A stretch of DNA of 64,000 nucleotides from Escallonia rubra (lineage: Eukaryota; Streptophyta; Magnoliopsida; Escalloniales; Escalloniaceae): the NCBI GenBank assembly GCA_033065855.1, contig JAVXUO010000377.1, positions 1-64,000 on the forward strand, written 5' to 3'. Each line of letters begins with the position of its first letter. The first letter of the stretch is position 1. The position numbers and the translations under genes are program-made. This document shows positions 44,045-54,717 of the stretch, piece after piece. The notes under the pieces were generated by a model, which made no database searches, was not told where the DNA came from, and worked only from the letters and a program-made list of their open reading frames with translations.

Positions 44045-46338
44045 TTAAAGGTCCACTGCAGCTTGTTCGTCCTCATCTTCGGCGTCACCTTCTTCCCCGT
44101 CTTGCAAACCCCCTGAAGTTATCCCCAGTGCCTTGTAATGGTTCCGCTTGTCGTGGTCGGTCATTTTGTTGTACAATGCACACCTTTGCAGCTTTTTAGG
44201 TTGAGTTGCCCTTTCAATAGAGCTTTTCATCCGCGTAGATCTCTTGCGGCCTTTCGTTTGCGATATAATTGGATACAACGGTCGGATATCATTGTCGTCT
44301 TCCTCCCCGGCTCGTCATCTTCTGATCCCGTCGTAGGCTCGGTGTCAATCGCATTGGTGACTGAAGCTGCTTCCAACTGGTCGACGATGGGCTCTTGCTG
44401 CTGAGCTACCTCGAGGAGATGTTTATAACCGACCATTGAAGCAGCAGCCTTTACGGACAAACGGGTGAAACTCGTCACCAGATGATTATACCGCAACGTC
44501 TCCGATTCTTCAAAGTCAGTATACGGGTGCTCCGGAAAGGCAATGGTACCGTGCAACCTGTTAGCACCTTTCGTCCACCGTGGCAAGACGTATTTATCGG
44601 GGATTGTCCTGATATTCTTCTGGGTGAAAAAGCGCAGAATGTGTCTACACAGGATGCCATGGAACTCAAACTTCTTGCAAACACATGTCACCGAGTCCGT
44701 CAATGTGTCGTGGCTCACCGTATACATTCTGCGCAGCTTCTCAGGAACGAGGTCATTCACGAGCGAATAAACCTTGTACTCACGCGTAGACTTTTCTGCC
44801 ACCTTGTTTATACAGTACCGTCCCGATTTCTGCAGCTCTACTTGGTATAGCAAGAAGATCTCCTTCGTATAGACTTTGGCACCGTTCAGCTCCAGCGGGG
44901 TCTCAAGCAACCTTCTCCTCTGTTTGTACGTGGTTGCAAAGTCTGCAGCCCTTTCTTTCACGAACAACGACGCAACCGCTTTCTGTGCGGATGTGACGAA
45001 ACTCTTCAAATTGGTAGCTGTACCCACGTAACTATCGAACGTGGCATTCATAGATTCACTCCTGCCCGTCGTTTTCATGCCCGCAGAAAAATGCCTCCTC
45101 GTGTAAACGCCAATCCATTGCTCTTTGAGCTCGTACAAGTGCTGGAGCCACCCGTTGTCTTGCAATGAGTAATCCTCAACAAGCTTTTCCCACCTCTCCT
45201 CAAATTCCTCAATCGTTAACGACTTGCTAACGCACGTGTCAAAATCCTGTTTAAAGTCTGGAAACTTTGCGTACACGTGATGCAAACGTTCGGGGTATTT
45301 GTTGCTTATGTGCCAAGTGCACAAGTTGTGTCGAGTATCTGGGAAGACGGTGGCAATAGCCTTCTTCATTGCCAAATCTTGATCGGTGATGATAACGTTG
45401 GGTGCTTTGAAGTTCATGGCTTCCAGCCACACACTAAACAACCATTCAAAAGAACTCTCGCTCTCGTCCCTTAACAAGGCGAACCCGAACAGGATGGAGT
45501 GATAATGATGATTGACCCCCGTGAAAGGGGCAAACGGCATCGAGTACTTGTTGGTACGGTATGTGGTGTCGAAAGTCACGACATCCCCAAAATGCTTATA
45601 AGCAAGCCTCGAACGACCGTCGACCCAAAAAATTGTGCTAACTCGATGCTCGTCGTCAAGTTTATAATCGAAGGTAAACTGCGGGTCCTCCATCTGCATC
45701 CGCTTCAATAGGCTCATTGTGGCTTGAGCATCATTGAGGTCATACGCGGCTCGTCTATGGGTTCGGACCGCGTTACGAACGTCTGTCGTGTTAAAGTTTA
45801 AATTTTGAATTCCCCCGGCCTGTTCAGCAAGAACATTAATCATGTCGGTAGGTCCTAGCCGCGCATCGCTCATTGTGTGAATGAGGCTCCTCGCGACCTT
45901 ACCCATCTTCTTGTGTTGATGCATCTGACTCACCTTAGAAGGGGTTACTAACGGGTGATTGTGTGCCAGTTCCAGGCTGGTAATAAGCCAATGATCTTGC
46001 TTGGGTTTATAGCTTACGAACATCTTGACCTGGCAATTCGTTCGCGCAAAGAAGTCCCGTCTTCTGCGCGAATATCCTATTTCGTCATCACTGTCATCGT
46101 TGCCTACGCGTGTCTCATTTTGCACTGGGTTTCTGCCCCTATGGCACTCGTATAAGCGAGAGCATATCTTTCTCGTTACGTTGCTCGTTCTTGAAGTCTT
46201 TATTCTAATGCCAAATCCAACCCTCAATGAATACGCTCGGAAACATTCTCCAGCTTCCTCCAATGTTTGAAAGGTTCGTCCTAGATACGAATCACTAGCA
46301 TCTACGGGGGTGTTGGAGCTCGACACAAAATCAGACAT
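44045..46338 (-). CDS. MULE transposase, FAR1 type (703 aa; original tail shifted out of frame)
   Basis: An uninterrupted 703-codon frame runs from ATG 46338 to the stop at 44227-44229. Residues about 20-130 are a FAR1-type WRKY-GCM1 zinc-binding domain ('FRAYSLRVGFGIRIKTSR', 'HWLITSLELAHNHPL'). The MULE catalytic core spans about 250-430: D257 in 'VVTFDTTY', D319 in 'VIITDQDLAMKKA', C340-x2-H343 in 'LCTWH', E428 in 'GRSESMN'. A SWIM finger follows at 552-566 (CVC-x9-C-R-H). Downstream, in another frame to 44045, sequence continues as the usual FAR1 tail ('TKGRKRSTRMKSS', then 'RCALYNKMTDHDKRNHY'), where two of the four expected zinc ligands are Tyr and His. So the C-terminal tail has been lost by a frameshift near 44290, but all catalytic parts are open. 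It would cut and rejoin TIR ends. Transcription starts from the right TIR side. Confidence 0.92.
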
Positions 46339-46352
46339 TGTGAAACAGTTCC

Positions 46353-46798
46353 CTATATGTAGAAATATAGACTACGCTTAACAATCAAATGACATTTTCA
46401 ACTGAAAATATTACCAAAAAATTATCTTGACGAATAGACAAATTTAAGATGACAAATATACCATATACATAATCTCAAAAGTCTCCCATTTTGCTAATTA
46501 TAGATTTATTGAACATAACAAATTAAAATTACTAAGAGCGTTAGACAAATTCATCATGCCAAAATACAACAAAGCCAAAATGCGACAAACGTATCTCAAA
46601 AAATTCAAAAGGCAGTAGGATAGATGTGCCGAAGTTAGCGCCCCTCAAAAAAATCAAAATTAACTACAATAAACTTCTTTAAAGTTAACAAATTAATTTC
46701 TAGAACATCATCAAAAATCTATATTTTTTTGCCCAAAAAAAAATATATATACTTTATCAGTCAATCCACCCAGAAAATATTTGAGATCAGAAACTTAC
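46353..46798 (-). other. 5'-UTR intron of the MULE transposase gene
   Basis: Minus-strand donor GTAAGT begins at 46798 and a likely acceptor ATAG ends at 46353, 14 bp before the ATG at 46338. The upstream leader (46860-46799) lies just inside the TIR. This mirrors the leader intron of the PMD gene at the other end. Confidence 0.5.
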
Positions 46799-47142
46799 CT
46801 TGCTTGACTGAAGAAGATTGAAGCAAGTTTTACTCGAAGCTTGAGGGGAGCCAAAAATGGAAGCAAGTGAATCCGAAAGAGAAGAAAATTTTGCCGAAAG
46901 AGCTGAGAATCAGGGAACTTTGGGGTATAAGGGAAAAGCCTGTCCTCGATACTGTATAGCGGAAATTATTCCCGACACTCTGACACTTGCAGAAATAAAG
47001 TCCCGGAAAGTCAGGTCTTGACAGGTGTCAGCCTAGGCGAGGTCCGATACACTGTATAGTGGATACCTTTTTTGTTGTCTCGTGTCAGGAAATCAATTTC
47101 GTCCTGGATAAAGTATAGCGTACGGTGTGGAGGGGCAAAAAG

Positions 47143-47398
47143 GACAGGTGTCAGCTTAGGGACGTCCGGTACACAGTATCGCGGACGTCTTTTTGGCTGT
47201 CTCCCATCAGGACTTTAATGTCCTCCGCCATACAATTTAAGGGACGGCGCGGAGGGGCAATTTGGTAAAAAACCCATCCGCCAAACTGTATGGCGGACGA
47301 CTGACAGCTTTCGAAAACGGCGCGATCTGGGCCGTCCATATTTCGGGATGGACAGTCAGATCGCGCTTGCAACTTTTCCTATTTTGCCCACGCTCTCA

Positions 47399-47402
<4 letters not shown>
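47143..47402 (-). repeat. Right TIR of the large MULE
   Basis: Inverted copy of 34493-34762. Further diverged dyads continue inward to about 46940. The terminal 7 bases present on the left (GGAGCTG) are missing here. Confidence 0.92.

Positions 47403-47447
<45 letters not shown>
47403..47447. repeat. (TA)n microsatellite between MULE and mini-element
   Basis: About 22 TA units separate the right end of the large MULE from the 135-bp palindromic element. Confidence 0.95.
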
Positions 47448-47450
<3 letters not shown>

Positions 47451-47582
47451 AGCTGATCCATTGCTAGTGCTAGCAGAGTTACTAACGCTGTTTTGTCGTC
47501 CGCTACATAATGTAGCGGACGATAATTTACGTCCGCTACATTATGTAGCGGACCTGCTAGCGCTAGCAATGGATCAGCTCCC
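47448..47582. mobile_element. 135-bp palindromic mini-MULE in a TA tract
   Basis: The ends GGGAGCTGATCCATTGCTAG and its complement form a 29-bp TIR with one mismatch, flanked on both sides by (TA)n. The interior is little more than two inverted copies of the dyad with arms GTCCGCTACAT and ATGTAGCGGAC. The terminal GGAGCTGATCC is shared with the large MULE at 34493. It has no coding capacity. Confidence 0.88.
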
Positions 47583-47604
47583 ATATATATATATATATAT
47601 ATAT
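47583..47604. repeat. (TA)n microsatellite
   Basis: About 11 TA units between the mini-element and the Pack-MULE. Confidence 0.95.
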
Positions 47605-49025
47605 GATCTGTTGAGAGCGCTAGCAAAATAGGATAAGTTGCTAGCGCGATCTGTGGACGATCCAGATCTTTTTTTTTGCATTTTTTTTTAAGTACGTCCG
47701 CTACATTATGTAGCGAACAGTTTTTGGACAAAAATACCCTCTAGCTCCATCCGCTACATTGTGTAGCGGACGAGTTGGCATTACTTTTTCTCTCATTCTC
47801 TCTCCTTTCAGTCATTATTTTTCTGACATGTTTGTCTCTCTCTCTCTCCCCCCCCCCCTTCTGTCATCAATGCTCGTGTCCTTCTCTCTCATTTCTCTTT
47901 CTCTCAAGAATCGCCAAGATCAAATTCTGGAGCTCAACCTTCATCGTCGAAATGGAACTGGGCGACGACGTCTTTTGTTGTTGCTGATATAACTGAAAAT
48001 TCTCCGACTGCCTCCGTTGATTAGCATGCGACCGCTTTATCGCCGCCATGAAGGAATTTGAAATCGGTAGCTCATCCACGCGCTGCGGCGAGGATGGCAG
48101 CCGGTCAAGTGACACGCCCAAACACAGCTCAAGGGCCTTGAATAGGACGCGCGACGGGTACGTGTTGTTCCTCGCGCGGCCGCATGCTTCCCGCAACAGC
48201 GAGGAGGGAAGCGAAAGCAGAGCCGACATCGTGTGGAGCGACATCGTCTGCGCGTGACACTGGCGGCGCGCCACGACGACGACTTCTTCCAGGGCTCAAT
48301 CGGCCTCCTGCGTCAGGTATTGCCTCGTTATGCTGACCAACGTCGGCGTCTACACAACTTGTACAAAAAAACTGGAATAATAAGCGTTTGTATCCCATGA
48401 AGGGGGTATAAATAAGTTAATGGGGAAATGAATGAAGGGCATCTGGTATTCTTGTTCATTGACTTGCTTGGGAATGGCCCATCAAAGGGGATGTTTAGGT
48501 GTCAGTCTGTTCACCTCTGAGGAGATAACAGTTGCCAAGAATTTGCTTCGAGTTGACTCAGTAGGGCCTGAGACTATTGTTTTGCTCTTCGCCAGAACTT
48601 TGCAAGGATTTCAGTTTACTTCCTAAACTCGATCGTTCGAGGAAATCCAGTGTCCGGGGCAATTACCTTCGTACCTGCGAAGGATTCGGCTTTAATGCAT
48701 TGATGAGAGAAAGAGAAATGAGAGAGAAGGACACGAGCATTGATGACAGAAATGGGAGAGATAGAGAGAGAGAGACAAACATGTAAAAAAATTAATGACT
48801 GGAAGGAGAGAGAATGAGAGAAAAAGTAATGCCAACTCGTCCGCTACACAATGTAGCGGATGGAGCTGGAGGGTATTTTTATCCAAAAATTGTCCGCTAC
48901 ATAATGCAGCGGACGTACTTAAAAAAATGCAAAAAAAAGACCTGGATCGTCCACAGATCGCGCGTGAACGGTCAGATCGCGCTAGCAACTTATCCTATTT
49001 TACTAGCGCTCTCAACGTATCAGCT

Positions 49026-49028
<3 letters not shown>
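47605..49028. mobile_element. Pack-MULE carrying an SMXL gene fragment
   Basis: Long inverted repeats at 47605-47907 and 48704-49028 pair through 'GTTGAGAGCGCTAG', 'AAAATAGGATAAGTTGCTAG', two GTCCGCTACAT dyads, 'ggcattactttttctctcat' and 'gctcgtgtccttctctctca'. The right end reads GTGAGCTGATACGTTGAG on the minus strand and abuts (TA)n. The left end begins at GATCTGTTGAG after (TA)n, so its outermost bases are lost. The left arm also lacks about 20 bp present in the right. The interior (47906-48703) carries captured host sequence and no transposase. Termini and dyads tie it to the large MULE. Confidence 0.88.
47906..48349 (-). pseudogene. Captured 5' fragment of an SMXL6/7/8 (D53-type) gene
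   Basis: Read on the minus strand from 48349, the fragment gives 'PTLVSITRQYLTQEAD', a stop, 'ALEEVVVVARRQCHAQTMSL', 'HTMSALLSLPSSLLREACGR', 'FKALELCLGVSLDRLPSS', 'ISNSFMAAIKRSHANQRRQS', and 'MKVELQNLILAIL'. This is the N-terminal Clp-N repeat region of SMAX1-like proteins. The 'MPT.V', 'SLDRLPSS' and 'NSLMAAIKRSQANQRR' type wording fits the SMXL6/7/8 (D53) branch, which represses strigolactone responses. The start codon is ACG in place of ATG (48349-48347) and a TGA falls 16 codons in. Homology ends exactly at the TIR border (47906), as expected for capture. Confidence 0.88.

Positions 49029-49062
<34 letters not shown>
49029..49062. repeat. (TA)n microsatellite right of the Pack-MULE
   Basis: About 16 TA units follow the Pack-MULE's right end and lead into Helitron-like sequence. 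Confidence 0.95.
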
Positions 49063-49064
<2 letters not shown>

Positions 49065-49165
49065 GCGACACATCAGATTTTTAGAGCACTTAATTTTTTG
49101 ACAACTAGGATTTTTGGGGCAAGCTCTACTTGCCAACTCAGCTATGAGAGTCCTGAACTTAGTTG
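49061..49165 (+). mobile_element. Helitron 5'-region-like fragment
   Basis: 'aattgcgacacatcagattt' and 'gccaactcagct' parallel the start of the Helitron at 54264 ('aaaattgcgacacataggat', 'gccaaatcagcc'). The expected TC start would lie inside or before the TA tract now occupied by the MULE cluster. 49166-49730 holds no recognised gene. Confidence 0.45.
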
Positions 49166-49734
49166 GACGTAAAGCTTATGGATGTGTACCAAGAGTCCAG
49201 CTTCCCGATAATTTGTTTAGGTGCCTAACCGCTATGGAAGTTGATTGCAACCGTGTCTCTGCATCATTGTTTCATGCCTCATATGTCTTCCCCAGAACCC
49301 TCCACATCTTTTGATCATTGAGATGGCCATGAGAATCTGGTAAATACTAGCAGTTTGGTGGCTTTTTATAACATATATGCACTTACAAATTTTGTATCAT
49401 TGTAGATATGGACGTGGCTTACCTTTCCATTGGTCAGTGGCAAAAATCAGCCTTGCTTTTCGTATATATTATTGTTCTTAATTCTTTTATGAATTCACTT
49501 ACAAGTATCATTTTAGTTATGCTAATTTGGTCCAATAATTGCCCAAATTGATATATTCTACTTCAAGAAGTAGTGAACATAAAGTCCAAGCAATGTACAT
49601 ATGACATTATTGCTTGAAATGTAATTATTGCAGGTTTTATTGTCTTCTTATCCACGCATCCAGGTTAGATAGTTTAATTAGGTCTAGCTCATATATGCAT
49701 CCAGGTTAGATAGTGTAATTATGTAACATCCCGG

Positions 49735-50890
49735 AATTTTCCGGAACGTTAGACAATTGATCAATCATTCACTAAACAATATTATTCTCAAAACTTAACC
49801 AAATAATACGAAAACTTTTAGAGCGACTAAACATCCATCAAAGTATTTTCTCTCAGTGTACAATCATATCTGGAAACTAATTTAAACCTGATTAATAAAC
49901 TATCAAAGTCACCCACACAGGGGTTCTAACAATCAATACCAAGATTAATTCCTTTTATTTCGCTCACTTGGCTCTAATCCTTATTCGGGCAACTTAATGC
50001 TAGCTATGACCTGCAGAAAGGAAGTCAAAGGAGAGTGAGCTTTTGAGAGCCCAATAAGGTCGATCAAAGATTTAAAACAACAAAAATGATTCGGACGAGT
50101 TTTCATATAGAGTCAAACAAAACTTTTTAAGAGTATTTTCAGTAAAACACAGCATTTCAGTATAAATGAACGATTCAAACGATTTTAACATTCAAGTCAA
50201 ACAATATCTTTTCGAAACACTTTTAAATGAAATCTCAATTGTTTAGATATAAACACAGGGACGAGTATTACTCAATCCCTCAATTAACAGTTATTCAAAA
50301 TACTTTATGTATAATAAAACATGAATATAAAACGTTGAACATGAGCAATACACTATAGCAAAGCCACCCCGGCAGTGCTCGATACGCTTTACATATGCAT
50401 ATGTACACTGACTAGTCCATCGATGTACTAGTATAACCCAACCAACATACCATCCTTATAACTCCAACAATATAGACCATCCTTATAGCTCCCAAATTAC
50501 TAACTCATGTCAACATTTAGAAGGAGTAAATACAATTGAAAATGCTTTACGATGAGCACTCAATAAACATATCAAATGAACAACGAATTGCAAGATAAGA
50601 TGAAACAGAGATAAGTACAACTCAAAATGTTTTATGATAGTCGAACCAATAAACATATGGGAATGAAGCAAAATTTCAAACGATCACTATAAGGCTCAAT
50701 TTAGGGTTTCATGGGCAAATTTAAAAAAAAAATCTTTATATCAATCATAAAAATCAACAATCAATGTATTCTGTAAAACTGTAACTTTAAACATTTGAAA
50801 ACAGAATAACGAAATGGGGTTCAGATAGAATTCCTTACCTTGGTCCAAGCTAAGCGATGCTACCAACCTCGATCAATATTTTCTGAATAA
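49735..50890. mobile_element. Probable gypsy-type LTR DNA, noncoding
   Basis: It starts TGTAACATCCCGGAATTTTC, a common gypsy LTR start, and runs through noncoding AT-rich DNA with 'gagagtgagcttttgagagc'. No second LTR, primer-binding site or TSD was found. Confidence 0.35.
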
Positions 50891-51048
50891 ACCTAGATTG
50901 GCATTCCATATGTTAGAACACAATCTATACTACAATACTATAAACCTAATATCAACTACCCAAACGATGCTCACTTCTAACTCCGAAATCGCTCAACTCA
51001 AAAAGGTTCCCGCTCATGACCAACCTAGCCCAAAACACTGTACGCTCC

Positions 51049-52735
51049 CACTACAAGGAATAAGGCTTTTAGCGACGGGGAAATCCGTTGCTAAAAGCCT
51101 TAAATCCGTCGCTAAAAGTCCCTCGTATAAAAGCCCGTAACTAAAAATTTTGCGACGGAATTTTAAAATCTGTCGTCTAATATTAAACTTTTTGCGACGG
51201 ATTTTTTTATAAATTAGCAACCGAATTTCCGTCGCTAATTCTATTTAACGTATTTTAATTTATTTTCTTTTTTTGTGAAATTAGCGACGGAATATTCCGT
51301 CGCTAAATGAGATTTTTCACGACGGAATATTTCGTCGCTAAAAATCTTAGAATTAAGTACACTTTTAGCGACTGAATTAATCTGTCGCTAAAAGTCTATT
51401 TTTTTAAAATATTTTTTTTTCTAATTTCCAAACCTGTAGTAAAAAATTCAATCCTCAACAACAACGCACAATCCCCAAGGCACAAACAACTATATATAAT
51501 CAACTTTAAAAAAAAATTATTATAAAAAAAAATTCGTAATGTACAGGCCGGGAACCGGATACAGTCGGTTAGGGGAGGGGGGAAGAGTACAAGCCGGACA
51601 GGGGGGACAAGCTGGGACCGGGCATGAGAAGGGGGACAAGCTGGGACCGGGCACGAGAAGGGGCTCATCAGGGGTTACCGAGTCCTAGATCTGGATCCTG
51701 CTGATCCGGGGCCGGCTCAGCATGTCCAGAAGTGGTGCCTTGCTGATCCTGCTCCCTGATCATCCTCAACACCACCGTAGCTATGCGCTGGATCTCCTCC
51801 TCGGCCAAATATCGACGCGGAGGAGTCGATGTCTGTGGAGGGGCAACGGGGGGTGGGGATGCTCCTATCACGGCACGAGCAGTCGTGCTAGGCAGGCCGC
51901 GTATACGGCCTTTCGACCGATTGACGAGCTCCGACGTATCCGGCCATCGCTTCAACGCCCCAGTACTCGCACCCGTACTAGTGGACGCTAATGGCTGTCA
52001 GGACTGCTGCTCGGACCCCCTAAGCTGTTCGTACGAGGCCTGCAAAAACAATGATTTAAAGATATGTTAGGGCATTAATTAACACAACAGACATTGAGGA
52101 TAGAAAGACAAAAATTAACAACTTAAACAAATTGACTTACATCGATCCGCCGGGCAATATCCGAAACATAATTGCCCGCCTGGTGTGCCTCGTCCTTGTC
52201 CTTCTTCCGCATGTGCGTCTGATTATACGTCAGAGTTATGACCTCATCATCCTCCAGATCTGAGTTCTGGACCGCATTATTGTGTCGGACGATTTCGTGT
52301 GCCACCGACCCCCCCCCCCCCCCGCGTGTGCGTCGGATCTCTGTTCTATCTGTTCTTGGCCTCGCTCTTACTCTTGGCGTCCCAGCCTGGATCTGCAGCC
52401 CACCGATCTATCATTTCCCCCCCCCCCCATAAAGTCGGAGATATCCAATGTGGGGGATATGTCTTCATCTTCGTCATCGGGGCACCCTTAGGCAGCATCT
52501 TCTTCGTCCGGTCCCGTGCGTTATGGAGCCATCGACGGTATGTTCTTACCGATGTAAGCAAAGAAGACCTGCCGCCCCAGTGCCTGCTGATCAGGCGAGT
52601 CAAACGTGAACCCCTCCTGTAAGGCATTCAATAACACAAATTAATTTAGAAAACAAATTCTAATTAAACAAATACTATCGCATAAAAAAATACTTCAACG
52701 TACCAGCCACTCCTCCCATAGGGACTCCCTACATA
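51049..52735 (-). mobile_element. CACTA element, truncated, minus orientation
   Basis: CACTACAAGGAATAAGG at 51049 is followed by TTTTAGCGACGGA-type subterminal repeats to 51405. Because the ORF1 inside is on the minus strand, 51049 is the 3' end of the element. The 5' end and its TIR are missing: CACTA-like sequence stops near 52735. Confidence 0.75.
51668..52627 (-). pseudogene. CACTA ORF1, Transposase_24 family, partial
   Basis: On the minus strand the pieces are, in order: 52627-52346 with 'FDSPDQQALGRQ'-type start, 'YRRWLHNARDRTKKML', then 'DRWAADPGWDAKSKSEAKNR'; 52310-52123 with 'GGSVAHEIVRHNNA' and 'LTYNQTHMRKKDKDEA'; and after a probable intron 51955-51668 with 'AEEEIQRIATVVLRMI' and the tail 'QDPDLGLGNP'. 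The 'W....P.....S..N..NR.....GG' then 'THMRKK' order is that of Transposase_24 proteins. C homopolymers at 52308-52322 and 52420-52429 break the frame. Confidence 0.75.
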
Positions 52736-54263
52736 GTTTTGTTGCAAGTTTTAGATATATTGTTAGTTGCTTTACTTATAGTTTATTTATCTCTATTTGT
52801 AAGGAGAAAAATAGTGATAAGGAGGTTCATTGCCAACATCAAATTAAAAATTTGCAACATTTGGCCCTTAAAGTTCACTAGAGGTAAGTTAAATGAAAAT
52901 TTTCTTGAGATCTTATTCTTAGGATCCTCGGGAGACTATTTATTAAATTAGGTTGTTCACTTTGAATTACTCTTGGTAAATATCGTGTCACTAATCAATT
53001 TACAGGTATATAACCTCTATTGGTTTACGGTTTATAACTTCATTGCATAGTTTTTCATTTATTTTATTTTTTGAGAAGAATAAAAAGAAGGTTAAAAATT
53101 CCAAGAGAAATCATAGCTTAGCAGCATTTGTCTTTTAAGATTGCTAAAGCTAACTTTTGAGAAAGTTATACAATGTCATAAGCTTTACATGAGTTTGAAG
53201 TCTTATGCACCAATCTTTTTAAGTCTAACATGTTTCATCAGGATTAGATTACATAGTAGAATTGGTAATGATTGGGAATAACTTCTAACAAGCTAAGAAT
53301 TAGTTTGAGTACAAAAGGAAGAAGTGGAAAGGGGGATAAGATTTTAGACAACTTTTACCTCCAATACAAATACAAACATTATAAGTAGTACCAATATGGT
53401 GGATGTAATGTGGCGTAGGTAGAATTGGAAGTTAGGGGTGGGTGGATGATGACAGTAAAGGTGGCAGCGATGGTGTGGATGTGCGAATGATAATTATGGA
53501 AGTAGTAGTGGTGGTAATTGTGGTAGGGCTGGTGGTTGTTGACAATGTGAAGGTGTTAGCTGTACATCTTTGTGCTAATTGGTGGTGATAGCAATGCGAA
53601 GGCATTACAATAGGTAGTGGTAACCTAAATATTTAGTAGTGGCGACTGCGAGATGATGGTAGAGATAATGGTCGTTAAGGGTAAAAGAATTAGTAACAAG
53701 AAGGTGTGAAGATAGTAGTAGTAGTGGAGGACAAATGATACCAATTCTAGAATCGAACAAACGACGAATTTTATTAAGCAATGAAGATGCTAAGTCAGTT
53801 TCTTTAAAAAACCTGGAAGTTTGTAAATTCTATGTAGAAACTAGAAACTCTAAAAAAAATCATTCAGCATGCATGTATTGAGATTTGGTTTTTCTAACCA
53901 TTTACAAAAAGATTAAACAATCTCTTGAGTAAAGATGCAATCTTCAAGGTTTAACCGGTTTGCATATACGTACTACCACAAAATTTTCAATTGTACTCCA
54001 TATTTTCATTGGGCAATACATGTTTGAATTAAATAATTTCAATATAGACAAAATTTTAAGAACAAGACAAAACACACTTTACTTACACAAACCCTGGTTT
54101 CATTAAATGAGGCAATACATGAGCCATATGATGATATTGATATGCAAATACTTTTACCAGATTTCTATACGCAAAACAATAAGGGATAAAAAAGAATAGA
54201 ATCAACGTTCTGGAAAAAATGCTTAATCTTTTGAATTAACGATTATCGTCAATAAGATTCTAA
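52736..54263. other. Unassigned AT-rich DNA
   Basis: No gene recognised. 53400-53720 is GTGGTG-rich, like 9130-9500. 54100-54200 resembles the repeat unit found inside the Helitron at 57990-58985. Confidence 0.5.
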
Positions 54264-54717
54264 TCTATATATATATAAAAAGCTGAAGCCTTCGCTTAAA
54301 ATTGCGACACATAGGATTTTTGAACTCTCATATTTACGACACATCAGCTTTTTGGAGTCTTCTCATTTTGCCAAATCAGCCGTAACCTTCATCCTAAGAG
54401 TCCCCCAGTTTGCTTGGACTCTTCTTTTAACAACTAAGAAATCAAATTGATTGCACTACTAGAATACTTTTATGTGTCCTAATCAATGACAAAAACTTCA
54501 TGAATCAATCTTATCAACTAGAAAACCTTGGTCTATCCTTTCTTTCTCCTGCTTCCTCTCCATCTTCACGCTCTCTCTCCATCTTCACAATGACGGCAGA
54601 CCACCATGCAAGGTAAACTATCTTTTTCTCTTTCTTTTGGAACCATTCATACTATGCCTTAGAAGAGTATATATTGATTGTTTTAATGTAATTGCTCCTG
54701 AAATTCTTACGACTACC

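Larger units (their letters stand above)
34493..47402. mobile_element. Large Mutator-like element carrying PMD, ULP1, B3, twin ORFs and a MULE transposase
   Basis: The left end (34493-34762) and right end (47402-47143) form an inverted repeat of 260-270 bp that is near-identical by eye, including 'CGTTGAGAGCGTGGGCAAAA', 'TTGCAAGCGCGATCTGAC' and 'GGACATTAAAGTCCTGATGG'. Both ends abut (TA)n tracts, so a separate TSD cannot be seen. The left end keeps the outermost GGAGCTGATCC; the right end stops at GGAT, so its last bases were lost or overwritten by the TA run. Genes are transcribed inward from both TIRs, as in MuDR. Inside are a 703-aa MULE transposase, a spliced PMD gene, a decayed C48 protease, a B3 gene, two related unknown ORFs and three tandem arrays. 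A nested MITE (41989-42318) is a later arrival. Confidence 0.9.

Noticed and set aside
44045-44278. Separate 77-aa gene
   Set aside because: It is the frame-shifted C-terminal tail of the MULE transposase, so it was merged into that entry.
44482-46270. Plus-strand ORFs across the transposase region
   Set aside because: Shadows of the minus-strand 703-aa transposase.
48048-48398. Plus-strand and alternative minus-strand ORFs over the SMXL fragment
   Set aside because: Shadows; only the minus frame ending in 'MKVELQNLILAIL' matches a family.
48432-48626. 64-aa plus ORF in the Pack-MULE
   Set aside because: No recognisable family; may be captured 5' flank of SMXL, but unsupported as a gene.
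52238-52622. Plus-strand ORFs with Pro runs
   Set aside because: Antisense of the Transposase_24 remnant, opened by C homopolymers.
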